Below, in pieces: positions 15,696-24,482 of a DNA stretch of 31,850 bases. A program made the translations under genes and the position numbers. The DNA comes from Halomonas halophila (GTDB taxonomy: Bacteria; Pseudomonadota; Gammaproteobacteria; Pseudomonadales; Halomonadaceae). Every line of letters starts with the position of its first letter. Position 1 is the first letter of the stretch. Where the stretch lies: NCBI GenBank assembly GCA_002433675.1, contig DJIP01000362.1, positions 2,573-34,422 on the forward strand, in the 5' to 3' direction. The notes beneath the pieces were generated by a model. The model saw nothing but the letters and a program-made list of their open reading frames with translations. It did not search any database and was not told where the DNA came from.

Positions 15696-16955
15696 ATGAA
15701 GGGCGCTTCGGTGCGTCGAGCGTGCTTGTTCACGCTATTCGGCGCGATGACGCTGCTGCTGAGCGTCGCATCGCCGGCCCTGTTGTCATTACCGAGTGAC
15801 ACTGCCGTCTTTGCCTCGACTCAGGTTTCTGAGCAGGCCTCTCGATCTTCTCCTGTCGGCCAATCTCCAGGTGCGGTTGGCGCAAGTGTTGCTGTTGGCG
15901 AAAGCGGTGCTGCTGGCGAGAGTCGTACTATCGCCGAGAGGCGCGCCGCCGCCGAGATCCGTGCCGTCTATGAAACCTCCTTCGACCTTCTTCCCGCCGA
16001 CAAGCAGCGCCACTACGCCCAGCGGTTGTGGCGGGTGACCGGTGACCCTGCCTACCTATGCGCCAATCATGCCTACGGCCGACGTCTGCTCGATCAGCTC
16101 GCGCGTGACGCCTTCACCGTCGCGGACAGTGACCGGCTTCGCCAGCGCAATCGCGAGTTGCTGGCGGCCTACCCCGAGACCAGCCCCAAGCAGCGTCGGC
16201 GCAAGGCCATGCTGTCGGAACATGTCGACATGATGCTGCCTCGGGGCATCCTGTTTCGGCTGGCCCAGGCCCGCTACCACGGCTTGCTTGGACAACTTTC
16301 CGAGGCTGACCGGCGCTCGCTTGAGCAGGCCGTGGGCGCAGTGGATTGGCGGGCCTTTCTGACAGACCCCGAGGTGGTGTCGGTGTATGCCGCCCAGGTG
16401 GCCAACCAGGCCGCCTTCCTGGCCCAGCTGGGGATCGTGGATCTACGCGTTGAGCTTGTCGAGGCCTTTCGTGACCGTTATCCACCCGGACGGATCGAGG
16501 AGCTGTCACCGGCGGAATATCGCAACTGGGTCTACGGCCTGACCCACTTCATCATCGCCGCGAGCCACTACTACCAGCGGATGCTGTCCGACGGCGAGCT
16601 CGATTGGGCGGTGGCGGCGTTGCTCGGCCAGGGAGAGGCGTTGTTGCAGGTCAAGGCCGATATCATCGCCGAGGTGGCGCTGTCGCTGCAGTTGGCAGGA
16701 CAGGCCGATCATCCGCTGGTGGCGGTGCTGCATGAAGCGCTGCTGGCACGACGGGATCCGCAGTCGGGCATCCTGCCCGCCACCGACGGCGGGTTCGATC
16801 TGGGCGAAGGTGAGCATCGCAATGTGCTGGCGATCATGACGCTGGGGTGGGACGGGCGGTTGTATTCAGGGCCCCGGCTGGTCCTCAAGGACATCTCCGA
16901 GGAGCGTGATTGCCGACTGCCTGGGCGGTCCCTGGCTACGTCGCCAGAGGACTGA
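15696..16955 (+). CDS. Exported protein, DUF3541-like, unknown function
   Basis: 419 residues. A signal peptide (RRACLFTLFGAMTLLLSVASPALL) is followed by a low-complexity Ser/Gly/Ala stretch (about 45-80) and then a helical, Tyr/Trp/Arg-rich domain. Conserved-looking segments are EYRNWVYGLTHFIIAASHYYQR and the near-C-terminal EHRNVLAIMTLGWDGRLYSG. This layout recalls the DUF3541 family of uncharacterised proteobacterial secreted proteins, but I am not certain of the family number. The ATG at 15696 is chosen because the signal peptide begins there; the ribosome site is weak. It starts 25 nt after the DUF2442 gene on the same strand and converges on the acyltransferase gene. Confidence 0.7.
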   Translation: MKGASVRRACLFTLFGAMTLLLSVASPALLSLPSDTAVFASTQVSEQASRSSPVGQSPGAVGASVAVGESGAAGESRTIAERRAAAEIRAVYETSFDLLPADKQRHYAQRLWRVTGDPAYLCANHAYGRRLLDQLARDAFTVADSDRLRQRNRELLAAYPETSPKQRRRKAMLSEHVDMMLPRGILFRLAQARYHGLLGQLSEADRRSLEQAVGAVDWRAFLTDPEVVSVYAAQVANQAAFLAQLGIVDLRVELVEAFRDRYPPGRIEELSPAEYRNWVYGLTHFIIAASHYYQRMLSDGELDWAVAALLGQGEALLQVKADIIAEVALSLQLAGQADHPLVAVLHEALLARRDPQSGILPATDGGFDLGEGEHRNVLAIMTLGWDGRLYSGPRLVLKDISEERDCRLPGRSLATSPED

Positions 16956-17023
16956 GTTGGAGGCCGGGTCGGAAGTCCGCTCAAGGGTCGGGTCGAGAGG
17001 CCAGACACTCGACCGACGCCTCG

Positions 17024-17833
17024 CTATACCCGGCAGCTCGACGTCGAGCGCCACAGGCTCCCCAGTCCGTCGAGGTGGTCCCGGGTGGCGGGCAACTGGG
17101 CCCCCAGTGACTCGTGCAGACGAAGGTAAAGCGGCGTCAGCAGCGGATTGCGTTCGCGCTCGGCGCATTCGTTGTCGATGTAGTAGGCACGCCGGGTACC
17201 GCAGTAGTGGATGGTGTCGCTCACCGGCTGGAAACGAAAGCCGGACAGGGTCAACAGCCGCGCCAGGGGAGGCTCCATCAGGGCGTAGAGGTGTCGCCGT
17301 GCGGTCAGGCCGGCAAGGGCGTGGGCGCTCAAGAACAGGCCGGTGACGATCAACGGAAATGCCTGGCGTTCCTCCGGAGGAAACTGTACCGGCAGCGTTT
17401 CTTCGCCCTTGCTTGGGGCCCGGAAAAGCCGCGAGATCGCCAGGCGAGAAATTTCGGCGATCTGGCGCCCGTCGTGCTGTCGCGGATGTAGCGAAGGCGC
17501 CGTGAAGACGCTGCGGGTGGCGTTCATCACCGGCAGGTCATCCGGACGATCGACGGGGGGAAATACCAGTCGCACGCAGCCCGCCGCGAGACCGCTTGAG
17601 CGATGTTCGACCAGGCAGTGGATGGCCTGTTCATCGAAGTCATCATGCTCCTGTTGCTTGTCACTGTCGCCTGGCAGGGCGTATTGAAGCTCACGTAGAA
17701 AGACGTCATGGCGCAGCGAATAGACCCGCTCCCTGTCCGCGACCGTCTTTACCAGGATCACCCGGAACTGGTCGGCGAACTGCTCCAGCAGGCGCTGTTG
17801 CCGGGTTGGCCTCTCGGTGTCTGCTGCTGGCAT
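17024..17833 (-). CDS. PEP-CTERM/exosortase system-associated-type acyltransferase (FeeM-like GNAT)
   Basis: 269 residues. An N-acyltransferase-fold protein related to N-acyl amino acid and acyl-homoserine-lactone synthases. The readable family path is VYSLRHDVFLRELQYA, then the acidic patch HDDFDEQAIHCLVEH, SGLAAGCVRLVFP, and EISRLAISRLFR. In exosortase-bearing genomes such proteins sit with EPS/PEP-CTERM genes; their product is unknown. No exosortase, PEP-CTERM substrate or EPS gene lies in this window. The ATG is preceded by GGAGGTGAT, an unusually complete Shine-Dalgarno, and a strong hairpin stands just upstream. It converges with the DUF3541-like gene and lies downstream of the GGDEF-EAL gene on the same strand. 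Confidence 0.85.
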   Translation of the reverse strand: MPAADTERPTRQQRLLEQFADQFRVILVKTVADRERVYSLRHDVFLRELQYALPGDSDKQQEHDDFDEQAIHCLVEHRSSGLAAGCVRLVFPPVDRPDDLPVMNATRSVFTAPSLHPRQHDGRQIAEISRLAISRLFRAPSKGEETLPVQFPPEERQAFPLIVTGLFLSAHALAGLTARRHLYALMEPPLARLLTLSGFRFQPVSDTIHYCGTRRAYYIDNECAERERNPLLTPLYLRLHESLGAQLPATRDHLDGLGSLWRSTSSCRV

Positions 17834-17858
17834 GGGGGATCACCTCCGTGTTGTTATA

Positions 17859-17879
17859 GCCGGGCCGCAAAGGCCCGGC
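17859..17879 (-). terminator. Hairpin between the GGDEF-EAL and acyltransferase genes
   Basis: GCCGGGCC (17859-17866), loop GCAAA, GGCCCGGC (17872-17879): perfect 8-bp stem. A second stem is possible with the adjoining GGGCGCCC palindrome, so two structures compete. It lies about 60 nt after the GGDEF-EAL stop and 25 nt before the acyltransferase ATG. It has no clean U-run, so it could end the c-di-GMP operon weakly or control acyltransferase expression. Confidence 0.5.
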
Positions 17880-17938
17880 GGGCGCCCGGCTCCCTGCACC
17901 AGTACACCCTGTCTATGATAATACCCATTCAATATGCA

Positions 17939-20800
17939 CTAGTTTACCGAATCGATGTCGATCACTGGATCGAAGGCGAAGACCTCTTTGAAGGGCACAG
18001 GACGGCCCAGGTGATACCCCTGGCCATAGGTGATGTTGTAGGACGACAGCAGCGGAATCAGCGCCTCCTGGTCGACGAACTCCGCCACGGCCTGTTTGCC
18101 GAAGCCGGTGGCGATGTCCGACACCGCCTTGACGATGACGCGGCTGTCGGGGTTGGTCGCCAGGCTGCGGATGAAGGAGCCATCGATCTTGATATAGTCC
18201 ACCGGCAACTGGCCCAGATAGTGGAAACTCGAGAAACCGACGCCAAAGTCGTCCAGCGCGGTCCGACAGCCTAGATCACGCACGCTCTGCAATACCCCGC
18301 GGGCGGTGGAGAAGTCGGTGACGGCGGCGGTCTCGGTAACTTCCAGCACCAGATGATGGGGATCGGCCTGACTGACCGTCAGCAGGTTGGCCAGGTACTG
18401 CTTCAGCCCTTCGTCGTGGAGCGACTGTCCCGACAGGTTGACCGCCAGGCTGATGCCCTCGAGCCTCGCCAGGGCATGCACGCAGTGATGCAGCACCCAG
18501 CGATCGATGGCCACGATCTGGCCTGAATGTTCGGCCACCGGGATGAAGCGTGCCGGTGATATCAGGCTGCCATCGTCGTCGCGCATGCGCAGCAGCACCT
18601 CGTAGTGGCGGATCGAGCGATCCTCCAGCCGCACGATGGGCTGCACCATCAGCACGAAGTCACCCTCCACCAGGGCTCGGCGAATACGGTCGACCCAGTA
18701 GACACGCTCGTTGAGCTCATCCCGGGCGTTTTCCAGAGTGGCCAGCAGGTGCCAGCGTTGCAGGTTGCTGGCCTTGGCCTTGTACATGGCTACGTCGGCG
18801 CTGGCCATCAGGTCGGCGGGGGTGGCGCCTTCGGTGGGGAAGGGGACGATGCCGATGCTCGCGGTGACCCGGTGGCGACGTCCTTCGGCGACGAACCCGA
18901 GGCTCTCGAACAACTGGTTGAGGTGCTGGGCGACGCGGATCGCGTGGTCGTCGTCGACCCCAGGCAGCAGCAGGGCGAACTCATCGCCGCCGAGGCGCGA
19001 GATGACCCCTCGGTGGGCGTACTCCTGCTGCAGCAGGCGGGCCACGGTATGCAGCATGCGATCCCCGGCATGATGGCCGCTGAGCTCGTTGACCTCCTTG
19101 AACTGGTCAAGGTCCAGCAGCATGACCACGCCCTGCTCGTCTCGGGCCAGGGCCTTGCGCAGCGACTCCAGGAAGAAGCGACGATTGTAGAGCTCGGTCA
19201 GCGGATCGCGCTCGGCGAGCCAGGTCAGTCTGGCCTCGGCGGCTTTGCGCTCGGTGATATCAAGTCCCACCGATATGCGTGCCAGGGAGGCTTTGGCACC
19301 GCTCTTCAGCGGGCTGTGGTACCAGATGATGGTGCGTGGCTCCCCATCGGGAAGGGTCAGGGTGCGTTCTTCCTGATGCAAGGGCTGGCTGGGCTCGCTG
19401 TCCCCCGGGCCTGCGCCGAAGATGTCGTCGAAACGACGCCCCAGCAGTTCCTGGGAGGGGCAGCCGAGCTGGTCCTTGAGGTAGTCGTTGACCATGTCGA
19501 TGCGCCCCTCTTCGTCCAGCGTGAGGATATGCACCTGGGCGGTATCGATCAGATTGCTGACAAAGTCCCGCTCCCTGGCCAATTCATCGATACGACGTGC
19601 CAGCTCATCCCCCCGCTGAGCCACCTGGCGCTGCAGGCGCTCGAGCTTGTCGGCCAGCGTCAGGGTGCTGGATTCCAGCACGTCGATCTCGTCCGGCAGG
19701 CGACGTGGCGCCAGCGGCAAGGCTTCGCGCGCCTGGGAAAAGCCACCACTGGCCAGCGGCGGCAGCACCGAGGCCACCCGGCGCAGTCGAGCCATGGGAC
19801 GCAGCAGGATCGCCAGCAGCAGGAGTTCGGCAGACAGCCAGCCGAACAGACTGGCCATCATCTGGGTCCGGGTATCGAGCTGGATGGCATGGATCTGGGT
19901 GGTGATGTCCGAGATCAGCACGAAATAGGCGGGTGCACGAGCCCCGGAGGACGAGGTCAGCGGGACGGCGGAAAGCTCGAGATGACGTCCCTGCTGTTCG
20001 AGGCGCAGGGGTTCCTGCGCCAATGCCTCGAGGGAACCTTTTCGGCTTGCCTGGTGCAGCAGCGGCAGGCTCTGGGAGGCGTTGGTCACCGCCTGTACCC
20101 GTCCCTTCCAGCCGTCCAGTCGACGTGGTTCAAAGGCGGCTTCGGTGGCGCTGGTATCGACGCTGATCAGGGCGACCTCGCTGGTGGATATCTCGCGAGT
20201 CTGGCGGGCGACGTCCGCCAACGAGCGAGACAGCAGCAGGGTGCCTGCGCTGCCGCCGCTGGCCAGTATCGGGACCACGGCATACTGGCGGCACTCGGGA
20301 GAGCACTCGAGCGGCGACAGGGGGAGCTCCCGGGACATGACGCTTTCCACCCAGCGCCGATAATGAGGCGGCGGCGACTGGCCTGGTTCGAGCCCCAGCG
20401 ACATGACCGCACGGGTGCGATCATCGTAGACCAGCATCTGTTCGATACCCGCCTCCAGCTGGAGCGAGGGCCACAGTGAGGCCAACGCAGGGGACAGCGC
20501 CTCGGGCGGTGACGGCGGGGCCCCCTGCTCCAGCGCAGGGCCCAGGTCGGGCGAGGCCGCGATCAGTCCCGCCAGCTGCTGCAACCCTTTTTCCGAACGG
20601 CGGATGGCGAACTCGAGCTCACGCTGCTGGCGCTCGATCTGCTCCTGGCGCGTGGCGGTGAACTGACGTGTCAGGTTGGTGTGAGACAGGTAGGTGAACA
20701 GCACTGCCAACGCCACCAGCAAAAGGCTGGTGAGGGTGACCACTCGCCATGTGAGGCCCAGGCGAAGGCGCTCGGGGCGTGACGGGCTGGTAACCGGCAT
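17939..20800 (-). CDS. Membrane-bound PAS-GGDEF-EAL c-di-GMP enzyme
   Basis: 953 residues. TM helix at about 16-39, periplasmic sensor region 40-312, second TM 316-335, a coiled linker about 370-415, PAS domain about 415-520, GGDEF domain 525-690 and EAL domain 705-945. The cyclase motif is intact (GGDEF 604-608), but the inhibitory RxxD site upstream of it is absent. The phosphodiesterase side has EVL (734-736) for EAL, NLSGQ, LEVTET, DDFGVGFSS (850-858), KIDGSF and GQGYHLGRP. All metal-site acids seem kept, so both activities are possible; the net activity is not predictable. The ATG at 20800 shares its A with the last base of the upstream porin-like gene's TGA, so translation is coupled. 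Confidence 0.93.
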   Translation of the reverse strand: MPVTSPSRPERLRLGLTWRVVTLTSLLLVALAVLFTYLSHTNLTRQFTATRQEQIERQQRELEFAIRRSEKGLQQLAGLIAASPDLGPALEQGAPPSPPEALSPALASLWPSLQLEAGIEQMLVYDDRTRAVMSLGLEPGQSPPPHYRRWVESVMSRELPLSPLECSPECRQYAVVPILASGGSAGTLLLSRSLADVARQTREISTSEVALISVDTSATEAAFEPRRLDGWKGRVQAVTNASQSLPLLHQASRKGSLEALAQEPLRLEQQGRHLELSAVPLTSSSGARAPAYFVLISDITTQIHAIQLDTRTQMMASLFGWLSAELLLLAILLRPMARLRRVASVLPPLASGGFSQAREALPLAPRRLPDEIDVLESSTLTLADKLERLQRQVAQRGDELARRIDELARERDFVSNLIDTAQVHILTLDEEGRIDMVNDYLKDQLGCPSQELLGRRFDDIFGAGPGDSEPSQPLHQEERTLTLPDGEPRTIIWYHSPLKSGAKASLARISVGLDITERKAAEARLTWLAERDPLTELYNRRFFLESLRKALARDEQGVVMLLDLDQFKEVNELSGHHAGDRMLHTVARLLQQEYAHRGVISRLGGDEFALLLPGVDDDHAIRVAQHLNQLFESLGFVAEGRRHRVTASIGIVPFPTEGATPADLMASADVAMYKAKASNLQRWHLLATLENARDELNERVYWVDRIRRALVEGDFVLMVQPIVRLEDRSIRHYEVLLRMRDDDGSLISPARFIPVAEHSGQIVAIDRWVLHHCVHALARLEGISLAVNLSGQSLHDEGLKQYLANLLTVSQADPHHLVLEVTETAAVTDFSTARGVLQSVRDLGCRTALDDFGVGFSSFHYLGQLPVDYIKIDGSFIRSLATNPDSRVIVKAVSDIATGFGKQAVAEFVDQEALIPLLSSYNITYGQGYHLGRPVPFKEVFAFDPVIDIDSVN

Positions 20801-22005
20801 CAGAACCTCAACGAGAGCTGGAAGAGCCACATGTTCCAACGTCGCTCGGTGTCTTCAGGATCTGGATTATCCTGAACCGGCAGCCAGGCGGTCCCGTCCA
20901 CATAGTGATATTCGCCCGCCAGCATGACCCGTGAATGGGGCTGCCATTGCAGACCGAAGGTCCAGTCATTGGCGTACTGGGAGTGGGCCGGACCACGGCC
21001 TTCGCGTTCGTAGTCGGTGCCGTTGCGGTCGTCGCGGTCGTTGACCAGGCTGTCGTAGCGGACCAGCCAGCGCCAGTCGTCGAGGAAGCGCCGGCGATAT
21101 TGCACGTACCAGCTTTCACCCTGGTTCTCGTTGTCCTCGAAGGCGTCGAAGCCGGTGAGGCTGACGTCGCGCAGCGCGTACTCCGCGGTCAGGCTCCACA
21201 GCTCGGCGTTGTATTGAGCAGAGAAGATCCACGGCTGGAAATCGAGCTTGCCGTCTCCGGGAAAGGCACCGGGGGAGTCGTAGTCGGCCTTGACCGAAGC
21301 CGCGCTGACGGCAAATACCATGCGACCGCCGTCGTGTTCGTAGCGCACCTGGCCTACCGCCGAGGTGTCGGCGTCGAAGGAGCCGGGCAACACATCGAGA
21401 CCCAGCACCTCTTCCACATCGTCATCCACCTGGGCCTGGCCGACACCCAGCTGGGCGTGGATCACGCCATTGTCGATGCGCTCTTCGTGGTAGAGGCTGA
21501 CGCCATCGGCAGACAGCCCCAGGGAACGGGTGCGGTCGAAATAGATCGACTGTGGCAGCAGAATGCTGGGGCGGGTAAAGGCCACGTCCCGGGTCTGGTT
21601 GTAGAAGCCGAAGGGATTCTTGAAGCGCCCGACCTGAATGCCGAAGGTGCGATCGCGGTCGGACAGCATCTGCCAGTCGACGATACCGTAGTCGAGTTCC
21701 ACCGAACCGTTGTCGACCTCGCCGGCGCGCCGGCTCAGGGCCTGGGCGGCCAGCAGCAGGTTCTCGGTGGGTCGGATGGAGGCGTTGATGCCAAGCTCCG
21801 TGTAGTCCCAGCTGCCGCCACTATCGCTGCTGTCGCCGAACATGTTGTTGTCGTCGGTGATCACCAGCGCCTGGCTCAGAAAACCGTGCACCTGGAAGGT
21901 GTCCAGGGGGGACGCCTGTGCGGTGGACACCAGCAGCAGCGGCACCAACAGCCCCAGGCGGCATCCCACCGACCTAATCCCTGGCAATGGCTTGGACGCG
22001 CTCAT
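20800..22005 (-). CDS. Outer-membrane beta-barrel (porin-like) protein
   Basis: 401 residues. A signal peptide ends about residue 31 (VSTAQA). The remainder has the alternating aromatic/polar strands, Asp-rich turns and terminal phenylalanine (LFQLSLRF) of an outer-membrane barrel. N-terminal VHGFLSQALVITDDNN and FGIQVGRFKNPFGFYNQTRD resemble porins found next to regulatory genes in marine gammaproteobacteria; the solute is unknown. The gene overlaps the PstS-like gene start-to-end by 32 nt and ends on the start of the GGDEF-EAL gene. So the three are one transcript, and the barrel may be part of a sensing complex, not a general pore (inference). Confidence 0.85.
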   Translation of the reverse strand: MSASKPLPGIRSVGCRLGLLVPLLLVSTAQASPLDTFQVHGFLSQALVITDDNNMFGDSSDSGGSWDYTELGINASIRPTENLLLAAQALSRRAGEVDNGSVELDYGIVDWQMLSDRDRTFGIQVGRFKNPFGFYNQTRDVAFTRPSILLPQSIYFDRTRSLGLSADGVSLYHEERIDNGVIHAQLGVGQAQVDDDVEEVLGLDVLPGSFDADTSAVGQVRYEHDGGRMVFAVSAASVKADYDSPGAFPGDGKLDFQPWIFSAQYNAELWSLTAEYALRDVSLTGFDAFEDNENQGESWYVQYRRRFLDDWRWLVRYDSLVNDRDDRNGTDYEREGRGPAHSQYANDWTFGLQWQPHSRVMLAGEYHYVDGTAWLPVQDNPDPEDTERRWNMWLFQLSLRF

Positions 22006-22426
22006 CCAGATACTCCCTTTCGATGTAGCCGATGGCTCCGGGGGTGGTGGCCACCGTGTCGATCATGTCTTGCTGACTGCGCACACGATGTGGCGCCTGC
22101 CCGGTACCCGAAAAGACGATGCGGTCCCAGGCCAGCTGCAACTGGTGAGGATAGACAGACAGCCATTCCTTGACGAAGGTGGCGTGGACGGGGTCATCAC
22201 TGGCCAGGACGTACACCTCCGCGCCTTGCCCGCTGGGCCAGGTGCGCAGGCGCATGGCAAAGATCGCCCGCAAGGTATCGCGGTCGAGCTCGCTCAGGGC
22301 AAGGCCAGGATGAGAAATGACCACCACCTCGTCTGCGGTCTTTCCCCACGCAGCCGTGCTGGCCAGCCCTCCGGAGATCAGGACCGTCCAGATGCAGAAC
22401 AGGAGGCGAAGAGATAACCGACGCAT
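21974..22426 (-). CDS. Small PstS-like (PBP-like) periplasmic protein
   Basis: 150 residues, half the size of a true phosphate-binding protein. It begins with a signal peptide (LLFCIWTVLISGGLASTAAWG) and then shows LDRDTLRAIFAMRLRTWPSGQ, FVKEWLS, WDRIVFSGTGQAPHRV and TPGAIGYIERE, the phosphate-ABC binding-protein-like pattern. Since no ABC permease is nearby, it is more likely a ligand-sensing or accessory protein for the barrel/GGDEF-EAL pair than a transport protein. The ATG at 22426 is preceded by GAGG at 8 nt. It is the first gene of the three-gene operon. Confidence 0.85.
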   Translation of the reverse strand: MRRLSLRLLFCIWTVLISGGLASTAAWGKTADEVVVISHPGLALSELDRDTLRAIFAMRLRTWPSGQGAEVYVLASDDPVHATFVKEWLSVYPHQLQLAWDRIVFSGTGQAPHRVRSQQDMIDTVATTPGAIGYIEREYLDERVQAIARD

Positions 22427-22745
22427 CAACGCAGCCTCTCTGCAGCCTCGATGGAGGACAATCGCCACCTGGAGAGTGGCATCCACTGTGTCATAGTGCT
22501 CCGGATTCCCTGCATGGCTTCCTTGCGACGTCGCATTTCTTGGGCTTGGCCGCAGAAAAACGCTCTTTATAGGTAGATAGCCAGATGTCGTTACGCATCA
22601 AATGCGCCCAGCTTGTGCATTAACAAGCTTATCCTAAGGTGAGTCACTGTGGGGGAAAAGAGAGGTAGTAAAGAGTTTATGCCACCAACGCAAGGCGATG
22701 TGGTGCTTGCGAAGGTGGCATGGCAGAGAGAGGGACGGCCGGGAT
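22427..22745. promoter_or_regulatory. 319-bp gene-free region between nhaD and the c-di-GMP operon
   Basis: No gene seen. It must hold the promoter of the PstS-like/porin/GGDEF-EAL operon and the end of nhaD. Inverted repeat AGCTTGT (22610-22616) and ACAAGCT (22623-22629), 6 nt apart, is an operator candidate. An AT-rich stretch at 22567-22572 reads TATAAA on the minus strand and could be a -10 element, but no clear -35 was found. No c-di-GMP riboswitch was recognised by eye. Confidence 0.45.
22680..22720 (-). terminator. Probable nhaD terminator
   Basis: TGCCACC (22680-22686) pairs with GGTGGCA (22714-22720), and CGCAAG (22689-22694) with CTTGCG (22706-22711), giving a 13-bp two-part stem with a small internal loop and an 11-nt apical loop. 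It starts 25 nt after the nhaD stop. The following bases on the minus strand are only moderately T-rich. Confidence 0.55.
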
Positions 22746-24224
22746 TCAGCCCTGAATGGCGAAGCTGGCCTGGTTCAACCACAGGTGCGCCGCGACGCTG
22801 GCGGCGTAGCCCAGCGCGATCACCGGGGCCCAGCGCAGGTGGCCCATGAAGGTGTAATAGCCGCGTGCCTGGCCCATCAGCGCGACGCCAGCAGCGGAAC
22901 CGATCGACAGCAGGCTACCACCGACGCCAGCGGTCAGGGTGATCAACAGCCAGTGGCCGTGGGACATCTCTGGCTCCATGGTCAGTACCGCGAACATCAC
23001 CGGAATGTTGTCGACCACCGCCGAAATGACACCGAGCGCGATATTGGCCCAGGTCGCGTCCCACTGGTTGTACATCACGTCAGACAGCAGTCCGAGATAG
23101 CCCATGAAGCCAAGACCGCCAACGCACATGACGACACCATAGAAGAACAGCAGGGTGTCCCACTCAGCCCGGGCGACCCGGTTGAACACATCGAAGGGGA
23201 CCACGCTGCCGAGTTGCTCGAGCTTCTTCCAGTCGCCCTTCTGGGTATAGACGGTGCGCTTGCGGTCCAGCGACTTGGGCAGGCTCTTGCGCAGATAGAA
23301 GCCAAAGAACTGCAGATAGCCCAGTCCGGTCATCATGCCAAGCACCGGCGGCAGGTGCAGCAGGGTGTGGCAGGCAACGGCGGTGGCCACAGTGAGCAGG
23401 AACAGGACGATGATGCGGCGTGCCCCACGCTTGAGCTCCACCGTCTCCTCGAGGCTGTCCGGGGTGCGATTGTGGATGAAGAAGCTCATCACCACCGCCG
23501 GGACCACAAAGTTGATCAGCGAGGGAATCAGCAGTTCGAAGAACTCCTGAAATTCGATCAGGCCGGCCTGCCAGACCATCAGGGTGGTGATGTCGCCGAA
23601 GGGGCTGAAGGCGCCACCTGCGTTGGCTGCGACCACGATGTTGATGCAGCAGAGATTGATGAAACGCTTGTCCCCTTCGGCCACCTTGGTCACCACCGCA
23701 CACATCAGCAACGCCGTGGTCAGGTTGTCGGCGATCGGCGAGATGACGAAGGCAAGGCCGCCGGTGAGCCAGAACAGGGTGCGGTAGCTGAAGCCTTTCT
23801 GGACCATCCAGGAACGCAGGCCATCGAAGATCCGGCGCTCGTCCATGGCGTTGATGTAGGTCATCGCTACCAGCAGGAACAGCATCAGCTCGGAGAATTC
23901 CAGCAGCGTCATATGGAAGGCATGCTCGGCCTCATCCGGCATACCGGATTGCACGTAGGTCCAGCCGATCAGCGCCCAGATAAGGCCTGCCGCCACCAGC
24001 ACGGGCTTGGACTTGCGCATGTGCAGCTTTTCTTCCGCCATCACCAGGGCGTAGGCCAGTACGAAGATGGCCACCGCCAGAAAGCCGGCGAAGGAGCCGG
24101 TGAGGTCGAGTTCTCCGGTCACCGCCTGGCTGGCTCCCGCCAGGGTGAGCCCCATCAGCAGCAGAGCGGCGAGGACGAGCCAGCGACCCGGTCGTCGTAT
24201 CCTCTTGTTGTCATAATTATGCAT
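22746..24224 (-). CDS. nhaD: NhaD-type Na+/H+ antiporter
   Basis: 492 residues, a polytopic inner-membrane protein. It exports Na+ (and Li+) in exchange for protons at neutral-to-alkaline pH, a key salt-stress function in halophiles and Vibrio. Motifs typical of NhaD are readable: SPIADNLTTALL, AANAGGAFSPFGDITTLMVWQ and VVDNIPVMFAVL, the aspartates being in the ion path, and a late GGSLLSIGSAAGVALMG. The N-terminus (MHNYDNKRIRR then a hydrophobic helix) is taken from the ATG at 24224, which has AGGA upstream; the 23-codon extension is unlikely. It is monocistronic: a terminator follows it and a 258-bp region separates it from the divergent DUF3581 gene. Confidence 0.95.
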   Translation of the reverse strand: MHNYDNKRIRRPGRWLVLAALLLMGLTLAGASQAVTGELDLTGSFAGFLAVAIFVLAYALVMAEEKLHMRKSKPVLVAAGLIWALIGWTYVQSGMPDEAEHAFHMTLLEFSELMLFLLVAMTYINAMDERRIFDGLRSWMVQKGFSYRTLFWLTGGLAFVISPIADNLTTALLMCAVVTKVAEGDKRFINLCCINIVVAANAGGAFSPFGDITTLMVWQAGLIEFQEFFELLIPSLINFVVPAVVMSFFIHNRTPDSLEETVELKRGARRIIVLFLLTVATAVACHTLLHLPPVLGMMTGLGYLQFFGFYLRKSLPKSLDRKRTVYTQKGDWKKLEQLGSVVPFDVFNRVARAEWDTLLFFYGVVMCVGGLGFMGYLGLLSDVMYNQWDATWANIALGVISAVVDNIPVMFAVLTMEPEMSHGHWLLITLTAGVGGSLLSIGSAAGVALMGQARGYYTFMGHLRWAPVIALGYAASVAAHLWLNQASFAIQG

Positions 24225-24305
24225 GACGATGTCATCCTGAAAGTGAATGAGAAAGGGAGAAATCGACGTCGAGACTACCACAGCGTTTTGCACTGCAATA
24301 TGCTG

Positions 24306-24333
24306 CCAAAGGCGCGCTGGAATGCACCTTTGG
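24306..24333 (-). promoter_or_regulatory. Stem-loop upstream of nhaD
   Basis: On the minus strand CCAAAGGTGC pairs with GCGCCTTTGG (10 bp, one T-G wobble, 8-nt loop). It ends about 80 nt before the nhaD ATG. Next to it is TTGCACTGCAA (24285-24295), an 11-bp palindrome. These are candidates for an operator or leader control of nhaD; the binding factor is unknown. Confidence 0.4.
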
Positions 24334-24482
24334 TAGGAGTAGTGAGGCCCTGTCCGGTTGTCGGGGCAAGAATCTGTGCTAGTTGATGCCGGCGGTGCTC
24401 ATCTCGGCAGGTTCTGTGGCATCATGCTCGCCTGGAGAGCCTCCGGGAGCTCCATCTTCAGTTTCAGCCAGGCGCCTGCTCC

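Noticed and set aside
17939..20800. Degenerate, inactive EAL domain because the signature reads EVL
   Set aside because: The metal-binding Glu and Leu are kept, the middle residue varies in active enzymes, and the other active-site residues are intact.
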